DNA of 64,000 nt from Streptomyces sp. NBC_00154 (GTDB taxonomy: Bacteria > Actinomycetota > Actinomycetes > Streptomycetales > Streptomycetaceae): contig NZ_JAPEMI010000001.1 in the NCBI RefSeq assembly GCF_026342835.1, forward strand, positions 6,268,501 to 6,332,500, read 5' to 3'. The notes beneath the pieces were generated by a model. That model saw only the letters and a program-made list of their open reading frames with translations. It was not told the DNA's origin and did no database searches. Positions 26,101 to 37,200 of the stretch are shown here, in pieces. Position 1 is the stretch's first letter. Every line of letters starts with the position of its first letter. The translations under genes and the position numbers were made by a program.

Positions 26101-29100
26101 CCTGCCACGTCCGGCTGCTGCAGCCCCAGGGGGGCAACCGTCACGCGGTCTTCCACGTCACCGACAGCGAGGAGATCAGCTTCCACTACGAGCTCGATCT
26201 GCTGGCCGAGCCGCTCACACCCGACCCGCGGATCACGCACACGCTGAATCTTCGGACCGACGAGTACGGCAACGTCCTTCAGGCGTTGACCGTCGGATAC
26301 CCACGCTGGCAGCCGGCCCCACCGAACGATCCGCTGCTGCCAAACGGGGCCGGTGCACTGATCGCCGCCGTGCAGGGCGAACTCCACCTCGCCTACACCG
26401 AGCGACGCTTCACCCGCGATCGAACAGATGATCCGGACTGCTACCGGCTGCGCCTGTCATGCGAGACCCAGACCTACGAGCTGACCGGTATCCGGCTCAC
26501 CGATGCCGGTGACGGGCGCTACGTCACGCTCGACAGGCTACGCGCGTTCAGACTCAGCGATCGCTACCAGTCCAAGGGGACTCCGCTCGGTCTCATCGCG
26601 TACCACGAACTGCCTGACCGGACGACGCCACAGAGGCGGCTGGTAGAGCAGACCCGCTCGCTGTTCTTCGACGAGGAACTAACCGGCCCGCTGCCCCTCG
26701 GCGACCTGACCGCACAGGCCCTGCCGTATGAGACCTACACGCTGGCCCTGACCGATGCCCTGCTGACGACCGTATTGAGTGACCGGCTCACGCCGGACGT
26801 CCAGGCCCTACTGGACCAGCAAACGGCTGGCGGCTACCTCAGCGGCCCGGTCCTGGCCCAGCGGCTCGGCGGGGATACCGCGGGGCAGTACTGGCGTTGC
26901 TCGGGAGTCGCGGGCTATCAGGCAGACGCGCCGCTCCACTTCTTCCTGCCCGAGCGCTACACCGACCCGTTCGGAAACGTCACGCTGCTCGACCACGACC
27001 CGCACGACCTCTATCTGTCCGCGAGCACAGACGCGCTGGGGAACCGCACCGAGGTGGCCGCGTTCGACTTCCGTGTCCTGGCGCCGCGCCGGATCTGTGA
27101 CATCAACGGCAACCTGTCAGAAGTACGCTTCGACACGTTGGGTATGCCGACAGCCATGGCGCTGAGCGCCAAGAACGGCGAGGGCGACAACCTCACCGGG
27201 TTTGACGGCGCCGTACTCGACCCGGATCTCACTACTCGAACCGGCTTCTTCGTCACCGACGACTACGACCCTGCCCGGGCCGTCGGACTGCTCCGCGGAG
27301 CGACCGCCCGGCACCTCTACTACTTCGGTGAGACCGTCGCGGACGACGGCACGATGAACTGGGCACAGCATCCACCGTGTGCCGCGGGGATCGTCCGCGA
27401 GCGGCACGCGTCCGAGCAGGCCGACAGCCCGGTGCAGACCGCCTTCGAGTACTCCAACGGCGCCGGGAACCTCCTGGTGACGAAGGTCCAGGCGGAACCG
27501 GCCCTGCCCGACGGTCCTCTGCGCTGGGTCGGACGCGGCCGGACAGTCCTGAATAACAAGGGCAAGTCAGTCAAACAGTACGAGCCGTACTTCAGCACGC
27601 CGGAGGTCGGCCACCGCTACGAGGAGGCACCGGAAGCCGGCGTCACGCCAGTCTTCTTCTACGACGCGGTCGGACGACAGGTACGCAGCGAAATGCCCGA
27701 CGGCGCGTTCAGCAGGGACGATTTCTCGCCCTGGCACACCACCAGTCACGACGCGAACGACACCGTGCTGGAACCGGGAAACGCCTGGTACACCCGCATG
27801 AGCACATCGGCGAGCGCCGCCGAGAGACGTGCAGCACAGCTCGCTGCCACGCACGCCGACACGCCCGCGCTCACGCTGCTCGACAGCCTCGGACGGTCCG
27901 TGGTGACCGTCGCCCACAACCGCACGGCCGGCGCGGAAGCCAAGCACGTCACCTTTGTGCGGCTGGACGCCGAGGGCAAGCCGCTGTGGATCCAGGACGC
28001 GCGCGGCAACCGGGTCATGCAGTACATCACTCCGCCGCTCCCCGGTGGCCCGCACCCGTTCGACGACGTCCGCAACCTCCTCCCCCAGGGCTTCGCACCG
28101 TGCTACGACATTGCCGGAAGCCCGCTCTTCCAGCACAGCATGGACGCCGGCGAGCGCTGGATGCTCCACGATGCGGCAGACAAACCGTGCTTTGCCTGGA
28201 ACAGTCGTGGATTCCGCTCGCGCACGACCTACGACGCGCTGCACCGCCCGGTCGCCGTGTTCGTCTCTGCGGGCGGCGACACAACTCTGGCCGGCGCCCC
28301 GCGTGATCCGGCCCTCCCGCCCGACCCCGAGGCGCTGGTCGAGCGCAGGGTCTACGGGGAGACACACGTCGACGGCACCGCCAATCTGCGGGGCAGACTC
28401 CACCAGGTCTACGACGGGGCGGGCGTAGCGACCAGCGCCAGCTACGACTTCAAGGGCAACCTCGTCGTCGGCAACCGCCGCTTCACCCGCGACTACAAGG
28501 CCGTGCCGAACTGGTCGCCGCTCGCCGGCTTGACCAATCTGGGCCAGATCGCCGCCGCCGCCGAGCCACTGCTCGAGACCGCCCCACCGCTGACCACGCG
28601 AACGGAGTACGACGCGCTCAACCGCCCGGCGACGGTGACGACCCCCGACGGCAGCGTCCACCACGCGACGTTCAATCCCGCCAACCTGCTGGAACGCGTC
28701 GAGGTCCGCCTACACGGCGCGGATGTGACCACGTCGTTCGTCACGAACATCGACTACAACGCCAGGGGCCAGCGCGAACAGATCGACTACGGCAATGGCG
28801 CGAGCACCACCTACGCCTATGACCCGTTCACCTTCCGGCTGACCAACCTGCGCACCACTCGTCCTGCCGGCGCCGACACCACCGCCTCCATGCTGTTCAG
28901 CAATGCGACTGCGGTGCAGGACCTGTATTACACCTACGACCCGATCGGCAATATCACACGGATCGAGGACGCCGCACTGCGCACGACCGTGCAGGCCGGC
29001 GCCGCCTGCGACTACAGCTACGACGCCCTGTACCGGCTCATCGCCGCGAGCGGACGCGAGCACAGCGGCCAGACGAACCTCGCGCTCAAACCGAACGACA

Positions 29101-31088
29101 CCAGCCGCCGCGACTACCCCTTCGTCGGCGCACGCATCCACCCGAACGACCTGCAAGGACTGCGCGACTACGTCGAGCGCTACCGGTACGACGCCGTCGG
29201 CAACATCATGCAGCTCACCCACCACGCCGGCAGCGACATCGACCAGCCCGGCCAAACGCTGTGGCAGCGCCACCACCAATACGCACTCGACAGCAACCGC
29301 CTGCTCTCGACCAACCTGCCCGGCGACCTCGGCAACCTCCCCGACTATGCAGCCACCGGCGGCTACGCCGCAAAGTACGGCCACGACGCACACGGAAACA
29401 TCGCGAGCATGCCGCACCTACCGCTGATGCACTGGGATTACAGGGACCAGCTGAGCACCAGCGCACAGCAGGTCGTAAACAACGGCACGCCCGAAACCAC
29501 CTACTACGTCTACGACGCGGCGGGCCAGCGCGCACGCAAGGTGACCGAAACGCAGAACGGTACACGCAAGAGCGAGCGGCGGTATCTGGGCGACTTCGAG
29601 ATCTACCGGGCATACAGCGGAAGCAATGTCACGCTGGAACGCGAAACCCTGCACATCCTGGACGACAAGCAGCGGATCGCAACAATCGAGACTGCTACTA
29701 CTCCGGGTGACGCCCCACGTGTCCGCTACCAGCTCGGCAACCACCTCGGCTCAGCCTGCGTCGAACTCGATCAGGACGGCGGCCTGATCACCTACGAGGA
29801 CTACCACCCGTACGGCACGACCGCATTCCAGACCGGGCGCAGCTCCGCCGAAGTTGGTCTGAAACGCTACCGCTACACCGGCAAGGAACGCGACGACGAA
29901 ACCGGTTTCTCTTACCACGGCTCACGCTACTACGCCCCGTGGCTGGGACGGTGGGTGAGCTGTGATCCAGCTGGCACGGTCGACGGTCCAAACCTCTACG
30001 CCTACACCCGCGACAACCCCTGCAACGTGATTGACCCAACGGGTCGCGAAGGTCTCTCGACAGAGGGCAAGTATGCCCGCAGGGTGACGTTCAAAGACAT
30101 GGCCGAATACGCAGCCAGTCCAGCTGGCAGCGACTACGTGGTCAACGAGAACGCCACTGTAACGGCGTCCATCTGGGAGAAGACACCGCCGGCTGCCATT
30201 GCCCCGCAGACGCAGGCCCCAACGGCGGCTCCCTTCGCGCCGAAATCCAAGCTTGCAGGGACGGAAAAGCAGGAAGAGAAGGTCCTGAGCGCACACGACC
30301 TGACCAATCTCGCTCTCGCGCTCCAGCCTCAGTGCGTCTATCCACAGCCAGTCCGGCAGTTCTTTGGAGGGCTGCAGTTGGCGGGTGGCGTACTCGAGGC
30401 CACCGGGGGCGTTTACGCCGCGGTGGTGACCTCGGAGACAGTCGTTGGTGCCGTAGCTGGAGGCGCTGTGGCTGCGCACGGCATCGACAAGGCGTCATCG
30501 GGTTGGACACAGATGTGGACAGGCGAGGAGTCGAAGACCTGGACGTTCATGGCAGGTGCAGGCTACGCCAGCATGGTCACCAATGACCGCGAACTACAGA
30601 CGGCTATCGGATCGAGCACAGAGGTGATTGCGAACACCAGCTCGGCCGCGTTCGGGCTCTACTCACTCAGCATGGCGCCAGGGCCTCAACTCAGTGTGCC
30701 GACGCAGGGAGCCGAAGTAGCAAACCCTTTCACAGGCCTGTCCGCAGCAGAGATCGAGGGCTCGCTCGGGACCATGGGTGCTGGGCAGTATTACCGAACT
30801 CCAGTCTCGGTGTCAGAGGAAGCTGGCCGCCTCAATCTCGATGACCTTGCGCCGGTATCACGATGGGGCCGACCGGGTCTACGGGAAGGCGATTGGGTCA
30901 TGCCCGGAGATCCGACACGAATGAACTACCGGTTGTCCTTCAAGTGGGATCCGAACCCGCTGAACAAGGTTGCCAGTCCCCAATCTGGACAGGCATTTCG
31001 CGTTCCCGAGTCCCAGATCCGATGGCCGAGTGGGTGGGAGAAATGGAAGGGAATCTTCAACCAGCGCCAGTGGCGTCCAGGAAGATGA
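23178..31088 (+). CDS. Tc toxin TcB-TcC fusion (SpvB / Rhs cocoon) with variable C-terminal toxin domain
   Basis: The product is ~2,636 residues. ATG 23178 is chosen because GAGGT lies upstream; ATG 23160 would add six residues without a ribosome site. Residues from ~33 match the SpvB/TcaC N-terminal domain (LPKGGGAIRGIGEKF, MSLTYDSGGGNGPFGLGWSL). FG-GAP-like blades follow at ~554-700 (DLDGDGHADVL, DMTGDGLADLV, DIDGSGTTDII), then the TcdB middle domains. Rhs/YD repeats lead to the Rhs core at ~2233-2290 (YTGKERDDETGFSYHGSRYYAP, DPTG), where TcC proteins cut themselves with an Asp protease. Residues ~2290-2636 are the hypervariable cargo. In Tc toxins the B-C shell encloses this cargo and injects it through the TcA channel. 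The natural B-C fusion and the small gap to tcA indicate one system. Confidence 0.88.
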   Translation: MSSGVTVNAPGVSGSDAQALGRGEPGSPGGGGFQLPTVSLPKGGGAIRGIGEKFAANPVTGAGGMKVPIAASQGRSGFGPQMSLTYDSGGGNGPFGLGWSLELPRITRKTDKGLPQYDDASESDVFILSGAEDLTPVLVEQNGQWVREQLPLRTVGGAQYRVQRYRPRVEGLFARIERWTNATDPADVFWRSFSRDNVTTWYGRTAESRVTDPADTSCVFSWLICESHDDKGNVIAYGYKGENDESVDLGRACEQNRERRANRYLKRIRYGNHAPYMPTLEAVAGWPVLPADDQWYFELVFDYGEHDATTPLPQDAPGWQVRPDAFSSYRSGFELRTHRLCRRVLMFHHFPDEPEVGSDCLVRSTDFTYAHEETPADPHNPIYSKLAAVTQHGYQRQGAGYRVRSFPPVEFGYTEAVLQGTLRELPLDSAENLPIGLDGTRYQWVDLDGEGLSGVLTEQSGAWLYKRNLSPLSPTGKNAGLEARFGAVEVVTAVPALSLADGAQFLDLAGDGRPDVVRFTAPGSGFYRRAEVEGWEPFTAFRMLPNRDWSDPNLRFVDLDGDGHADVLITEDDALVWHPSLAEEGFGPARRVSKAWDEERGPALVFADGEQSIRLADMTGDGLADLVRIRNGDVCYWPNLGYGRFGPKVTMDDAPFDRPEQFDQRRVRLADIDGSGTTDIIYLHTDGVRVYFNQSGNGWGPPVTLAMLPAVDSLSGVVAVDLLGNGTACLVWSSPLPADAQRPLRYVDLMGGQKPHLLVRTTNNLGAETEVQYAPSTRFYLEDRLAGTPWATKLPFPVHVVERVTVRDKWRGTSFSSTYSYHHGYFDGGEREFRGFGRVERVDVEDYGTFAGANAGSPYVTPDHRLYQPPVKTVTWYHTGAWLDGERVLHQLRHEYFPSRLEQQQPGGKVPGTFRENAPPEPDLGGQNLTADEQREALRACRSLLLREEVYELDVSALAEGKQMPVRLFTAASHACHVRLLQPQGGNRHAVFHVTDSEEISFHYELDLLAEPLTPDPRITHTLNLRTDEYGNVLQALTVGYPRWQPAPPNDPLLPNGAGALIAAVQGELHLAYTERRFTRDRTDDPDCYRLRLSCETQTYELTGIRLTDAGDGRYVTLDRLRAFRLSDRYQSKGTPLGLIAYHELPDRTTPQRRLVEQTRSLFFDEELTGPLPLGDLTAQALPYETYTLALTDALLTTVLSDRLTPDVQALLDQQTAGGYLSGPVLAQRLGGDTAGQYWRCSGVAGYQADAPLHFFLPERYTDPFGNVTLLDHDPHDLYLSASTDALGNRTEVAAFDFRVLAPRRICDINGNLSEVRFDTLGMPTAMALSAKNGEGDNLTGFDGAVLDPDLTTRTGFFVTDDYDPARAVGLLRGATARHLYYFGETVADDGTMNWAQHPPCAAGIVRERHASEQADSPVQTAFEYSNGAGNLLVTKVQAEPALPDGPLRWVGRGRTVLNNKGKSVKQYEPYFSTPEVGHRYEEAPEAGVTPVFFYDAVGRQVRSEMPDGAFSRDDFSPWHTTSHDANDTVLEPGNAWYTRMSTSASAAERRAAQLAATHADTPALTLLDSLGRSVVTVAHNRTAGAEAKHVTFVRLDAEGKPLWIQDARGNRVMQYITPPLPGGPHPFDDVRNLLPQGFAPCYDIAGSPLFQHSMDAGERWMLHDAADKPCFAWNSRGFRSRTTYDALHRPVAVFVSAGGDTTLAGAPRDPALPPDPEALVERRVYGETHVDGTANLRGRLHQVYDGAGVATSASYDFKGNLVVGNRRFTRDYKAVPNWSPLAGLTNLGQIAAAAEPLLETAPPLTTRTEYDALNRPATVTTPDGSVHHATFNPANLLERVEVRLHGADVTTSFVTNIDYNARGQREQIDYGNGASTTYAYDPFTFRLTNLRTTRPAGADTTASMLFSNATAVQDLYYTYDPIGNITRIEDAALRTTVQAGAACDYSYDALYRLIAASGREHSGQTNLALKPNDTSRRDYPFVGARIHPNDLQGLRDYVERYRYDAVGNIMQLTHHAGSDIDQPGQTLWQRHHQYALDSNRLLSTNLPGDLGNLPDYAATGGYAAKYGHDAHGNIASMPHLPLMHWDYRDQLSTSAQQVVNNGTPETTYYVYDAAGQRARKVTETQNGTRKSERRYLGDFEIYRAYSGSNVTLERETLHILDDKQRIATIETATTPGDAPRVRYQLGNHLGSACVELDQDGGLITYEDYHPYGTTAFQTGRSSAEVGLKRYRYTGKERDDETGFSYHGSRYYAPWLGRWVSCDPAGTVDGPNLYAYTRDNPCNVIDPTGREGLSTEGKYARRVTFKDMAEYAASPAGSDYVVNENATVTASIWEKTPPAAIAPQTQAPTAAPFAPKSKLAGTEKQEEKVLSAHDLTNLALALQPQCVYPQPVRQFFGGLQLAGGVLEATGGVYAAVVTSETVVGAVAGGAVAAHGIDKASSGWTQMWTGEESKTWTFMAGAGYASMVTNDRELQTAIGSSTEVIANTSSAAFGLYSLSMAPGPQLSVPTQGAEVANPFTGLSAAEIEGSLGTMGAGQYYRTPVSVSEEAGRLNLDDLAPVSRWGRPGLREGDWVMPGDPTRMNYRLSFKWDPNPLNKVASPQSGQAFRVPESQIRWPSGWEKWKGIFNQRQWRPGR

Positions 31089-31250
31089 TGAGTCCAGCGG
31101 GCCGACGTCCGTACAGCAGTCCGCCGGGACGGTAGGTGATCGGCAGGCGGGACGGGGGAGAAGTCCGCCCCTGCCACTTCTATGGGCCCCTACTCCAGTT
31201 CTCGTGACCAGCCACATCCTGCATCAACCCAACTTTGAGGACGGATCCCT

Positions 31251-34200
31251 ATGCGCGCACTCACTTCGCTTTCGCCGGGTGCCACCGGGGAAACGGTCGC
31301 CGACCTGCACCAGGCTCTGGACAAATTGGGCTTCGGCAACCAGGTAACGATGGAGGAGCGCGAGGGGCAGCGCTATGGCGACGGTACCCGGGACTCGGTC
31401 GCCAGGCTCCACAACGAGTTCGGCTGGCCCAGCGTCGAGCCGGGCGTCCTGGACCGCGACGGCGCACGTCGTCTTACGGAGGAGTTGATCCGGCGTGGCG
31501 TGCTCCATGTGGTGCGCGGGCGGCTCTCAGCCGCCGGCCACTCCCCCCTGCCGGGACGGCTGCTCTTCGCATTTGATGCGGACTTCGTCAACGGCGCACA
31601 GCTCGGCGAGGCGACCACGACCGATGACGGCGTCTACCGGATCGCGTACGACCCGCGCTTCTACGCGGAACCGGGTCCGGGGCACGAGCGGGCCAAGGAG
31701 GGTCCGCTGGCACTGGTGGTGTGCGCGTATGGACCGGACGGCTGGGAGATCGCACGATCGGAGCCCCGGCAGGATCCGGGCCCGGTCGAGGAGGTCGACC
31801 TACGCTCTGCCCAGCGGCCCGGTGAGCCGCACGAGCCAGAACCAGCCGTTGATTTCGTGGTGCACGGTAGGGTCCGTGACCGGGCCGGCCGCCCGACTTC
31901 CGGCGTCCTCGTCACCGCATACGACCGGGACTTGGGCAGTGAGCGCGAGCAACTGGGTTCGGCGGTCACCGGTGCCGACGGCGAATTCAGGGTCAGTTAC
32001 CGTGCGGCGTCGTTTCGGGCGGGTGAAGGCCCGGGAACCGGTGCCGACCTCGTTTTCGAACTGACCACAGGCGGTCAGCCTGTCACCGCGACCGTCTATC
32101 GGGTCTTTGGCGGAGTCCAGGCCGCTCTGCCGCTTGATGTCGAGGATCTATTGCTCGGCATCCCGGCTGGGCCGAAAGAGGAGGTCCTCTTTGTCCTCGA
32201 CGAGCGCCCTGCGCCCGAGGGGTCGGAGTACGTGCGGCTGATGGAGTCGCTGCGTCCGCTGCTCGGCGAGCGCTCCCCCGCCACGCTGGACGAGGCCGCA
32301 CACCGGGACGTCACTTTTGCCGCCCGGGAGGTTGGTGCGGACTGGGGCCGGATCGCTCTGCTGGTTTCGGCGCACCGGCTGGCCGAGGAGTGCTTCGGTG
32401 GGCAGGTTCCGGCCGAGCTGCTGTACGGGCTGAGCCGGTGCGACCAGCACTTGGCCGATCTGCCGAGGCTGACGTTGGCGGGTGCCGAGCAGTTGGATGC
32501 GGGGATCCGTCAGGCGATCGAGCGTGTGGTCGTCAGCCCGTGCAGTGACGCGGACATCGCGGCGGCGGTCGACCGCATCGTGGCGGCCGGTCCGGAGCTG
32601 GTCCTGGCCGGGGCGGCTGGGCCCGCGTACGGGCCTGTGTTGGAGACCGCGCTGCCCGACCCTGCCGCGCAGCGGGCGTTGTTGCGGGTCGCGGCGGGGC
32701 GGCAGGACGACCCGCGCGGGTTCTGGGACGCGCTCAGCGCCGACCCGGCCTTCGCCGAGCCGGGCACGATCGAGCGGGCGCAGTTGGCTCTCCAGCTCGA
32801 CGCGCTCACCGGGCGGCACCTGCCGCTGATGGCCGCGCTCCAGACGGAGCACGGGATCACCGCGACGGAGGAGCTGCTTGAGGTGAGCCTTGAGGAGCTG
32901 ACCGCGCTGGTCGCTCGCGTCGGCGTACCGGCTGGGGTGCCTGGTGAGGACGGGCAGTCGGCCGAGGTCTATGCGGCCGGTTTGCTTGGCCAGGTACATC
33001 AGGCGTTCCCCACCGCGTCGGTGGCAAGGTCGGTGGCGGCCGCACCGGTGGAATCGTTCGGCGGCGAGCCGGTCAGGGCAGCGGTGGCGACCGTACTGAC
33101 CCGGGTGGGCGGGGGCGAGTTGCGCGAGCGTACCGGCTTCGACCTCGGCGCCACCCACCTGGACTCCTTCCTCGCCGAGCACGGGCACGAACTGCTCGAC
33201 GGGGTGTTCGACGAGCTGCGGGACCGGGTCGTGGTCGAGCTCAAGCGCGTCCAGCGGCTCTACCGGGTCAGCACGGGGCCGGCTGCGATGGAGTGGTTGC
33301 TGGCCCAGCCGTACCGGTCAGCCTTCGACATTGCCCAACTTCCCCGGCAGACTTTCCTCGACGTGAGTGCCTCCGGGCTGGACAGCGCCGAGGCGATGAT
33401 GATCCACAGCCGGTCTCAGGCCATCGCGAACTCGATGCTCGCTACCTACATCCACTTGATCGACGGGCGCTACAGCGCTGGCATCCCCGCTTTGAACGGT
33501 GGGAAGGACCGGATCGTCGAAGTTGCCGATATCGACGAGGAGGTGGCCAAATACCTGCCCACCTGGCCGGACCTCTTCGGCGACGTCAACTGGTGTGCCT
33601 GCAACCACTGTCGTTCGATCTACAGCCCGGCCGCCTATCTGGTCGACCTGCTCCACTTCCTGGACTGTGCGAAGCCCAACGGCGACGGTCAGCGCCCGCT
33701 CGACGTGCTGCTCAGCCGTCGACCGGACCTTGCGCAGCTTCCGCTTACCTGTGAGAACACCAACACCGCGATCCCGTACGTGGATCTGGTCACCGAGGTG
33801 CTGGAGAGTCTGGTCGGCACCCTCGACACCACGGAGATTCCTGCCTACGACGTCGGCGACGCCACCGCGGCAGAGCTGGCGGCGGTGCCGCAGTACACCG
33901 ACTGGTCCTCCTACGTCACCCCACCCGCGCCAGCCCGACCGCGTCCGGACAGGGCCGCCTACCCGCACAGCCTCCCCTTCGACGCTGCGTTGAGCGCCGC
34001 CCGCGACTATCTCGCGCATCTCGGTGTTCCACGCGCCGCGCTGCTGGAGACGTTCGCCGCGGGTGCGCCCGTTCACGCGCTCGCCGCCGAGCGCCTGGGT
34101 CTGACTCCGGCGGCCTTTGAGTTGATCACGGGCGTCGATCTGGCCGGGGACCTGGCGGACCCGGTGTCATTGGACGAGCGGTTCGGCTGGACGGTGTTGC

Positions 34201-37200
34201 CACCCGCCCCGCTGGCTGTCGGTATGTCCGGCTGGCCGGTGCGGGCCGTTAAGCAGAAACTCAACGCCGCCGGTGCCGCGCTGCTGCTCGGCCCTGACCC
34301 GGCCGCGGAGGCGTACGACGCAGCGTTGGAGAGCCAGGCCGCGACCTTCCAGACCGCCCAGGGCTTGCCGTCGACCGGAAAGGTCGACACCGCCACCTGG
34401 AACGCCCTCCTCGGTTCTGGCCCCGCACTGGCCGGACTGCTGCTGCCGCACTTGCCGACGTTGCTCGACCGGGCCGGACTCGGCTACGACGAACTGATCG
34501 CACTGCTGGAGACCAGATTCCTGAACCCGGCCCGGGACGTGTTCGACACAGTGCACCAGCTCGGCCTGCCCGCAGCCGATCTGTTCGCGTACGTCACCGG
34601 CGGTCTTGCCGCCCCGAGCGCCGCGCTGCTGGACGCACTGTCCGAGGCCGGAGTTGGCGAAGCGGACTTCACCTCCTGGGCGCAGACCAACCTGACCGGC
34701 GAGGCGTGGCAGCGGGTCCGCCGAACGGTGCTCACCGACGGCCCCGAGGAGCGGGGCTGCGGGCTGGATGCGGTGGTGATCCGTCACTGGGCCGACGACG
34801 ACCGATGGCTCGCCGAAACCGAATGGCTCCGGCTGGACCGGCTGATCCGGCTGTGGCGGGCCACCGGCTGGAGCATTGACGATCTGGACCTGACCCTGGA
34901 CGCGCTGGGCGCAACCGAGCTCACCGCTGAGGTGGTCACCAGCATTGCCCAAATCGCGGAGCTTGCCGGCCAGCTCGACCTGACCGTCGCCCAGGTCGTC
35001 GCGCTCTGGGCCGACCTGGACCCGACCCGGCCTGGCTCGCTCTACCATCAGCGCTTTCGCAACCGGGCCCTGCTCCGGATCGACCCCGTCTTCGACCCGG
35101 ACTGGCGGGGCACTGTGCTGGCCGGGGCTCACATCGGCGACCACCTGCCCGCCCTCCAGGCCGCAATGCGCGCAAGCGACTCCGACCTGGCCGCACTCCG
35201 CGCCCGGCTAGGCCTCTCCTCGGATACCGCGACGCTGGACCTCGCGGCGGTCAGCGCGATGTACCGCCACGTGACACTGGCCCGGGCACTCGGGCTCAAC
35301 GTCCGTGACCTGATCACCCTCCTCGACCTCACCGGCTCTACACTCGCCACCCCGCCGGGGCCGGGCCACTGGGCGGTCAGGGACTTCGTCACCGAGGTAC
35401 GGCGGCTCCAACGCGGCAACCTCAACGCCGCCCAGCTCGCTGACCTCCACGCCGACCTGACCACCCCCACCGCCGACCCGGCCCGAGAAAAGTTGCTGAA
35501 GGACCTGGGCGACGGCCTGCGCGCTATCAAGGCCGACCTCGACGCGGCCACCGAACACGGCGGGGCACTGACCCGCAGGGCGCTGACCATGCTGCTGGTG
35601 CCCGCACCGCTGGTCGACGCCACCATGCAGATCCTCACCGGCAATGACACGGCCACTGCCGTCCTGCCCGCACCGCCCACCCCCGCCCCGGTCATCCCGT
35701 CGTCCTGGGCCGACCGGCTGCTCTACCAGCCGCACGACAAAGCGCTCACGGTCACCGGCGCCATCACTGATGCCGAACGCGACACAGTGAAGGGCTTCTC
35801 GACCGACGCTGGGTGGGTAGCAGCAGTGGATGCCTTGCACACCACCCCTCGCACCGCCTTGGCCAAGCTCGCCGCCGTCCTCAGCCCGGAAGGGGTGACG
35901 GCACCGGTCGCGGCCACACTGCTCGCAGCGCCGCTCAGCGCCGAACTGGTGCAGCGCGAGGCCGACGTGGCCGCAAGACTGGCGATCGTCCTGGACACGG
36001 TGCTGCCGGTGCTGCGCGATCGAGAGCAGCGCACCCTGGTCAAGCAGACCATGCTCACCCTCATCCCGGACGCCCAGACGGTCGCACTACTGCTCGCCGG
36101 GAAGCGCACCGGGAAGGGGTGGGTGCTCCCGGCCATCGACCCAGGTCAGTCCCTAGTCGCCGACCTGCTGACGCTCGGCGACGGAGTGAACGACCCGGCG
36201 CGACGCGCCTACGAGCTCCTTCAGCGTGTCCAGGTACTCGCTGACGGGTTCGGGTTGCACGGGGCCGACCTGCGGGCCCTGCTGACCAACGTCGTCCCAC
36301 TGCGCTCCGATCCCATGCGCCTGCTCGGCTACCCCGAGATCCGGGCGGTCGCCGCATACGCCCACAGCAAGAATCGGACCGGGAAGGGTGTCGGGCGGCT
36401 GGTGGAACTGTGGTCGGCCCCTGACGACAGCGCAGCACAAACCGTGCTGGCCGAGGTGGCCGGCGTTCCCGGTGAGTTGATCGCCGACCTGATGGCACCG
36501 GGCGGACTCGGTCTGACAACGGCCGATCTGCGCGATCCGCTGGAGATCGAGCAGCTGCTCGCGGCTACGGACGTAGTCGCCGCGCTCGGCGTCGCCACAC
36601 CGATCGCCGTCCGCTGGGCACACCAGCCAGTCGGGCAGATGGCCGCCGATGAGATTCGGCGCGCGGTGAAGGCTCGCTACGACGAGACCGCATGGCTGGA
36701 GGTGTCGAAGTCGCTCAACGACGCGCAGCGCGACCACCGGCGGGCCGCGCTCGTCGCCTACCTGGTGCCGCGCCTGGGCACCGGGGACGCCAACGGCCTC
36801 TACCAGCGGCTGCTCATCGACGTCGAGATGGGCTCCTGCATGCTCACCTCGCGGATCAAGCAGGCGATCTCCTCGGTCCAACTCTTCATCCAGCGTTGCC
36901 TGCTTAACCTGGAATCGCAGGTGCCCTCGGACCGAATCGATCAGGAACAGTGGAGGTGGATGCAGGGGCACCCGCTGTGGATGGCCAACCGCCAGGTGCT
37001 CGTCAACCCGGAGAACTGGATCCTTCCGGAGTTGCGCGACGACAAGTCCCCCTTCTTCAAGGATCTGGAAAGCGAACTGCTCAGTGGGGACCTGACCGAG
37101 GAAGCAGCCGAACACGCCGTCGCCACGTACCTGTCCAAGCTGGACACGGTGGCGAAGCTCGACGTCACCGCCATGCACGTGCAGCGCGACTTCGAACCGG

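Noticed and set aside
23178..31088. Contact-dependent or type VI Rhs toxin
   Set aside because: The SpvB/TcaC N-terminal domain, the FG-GAP blades and the adjacent TcA gene show a Tc complex; no VgrG, Hcp or PAAR sequence is present.
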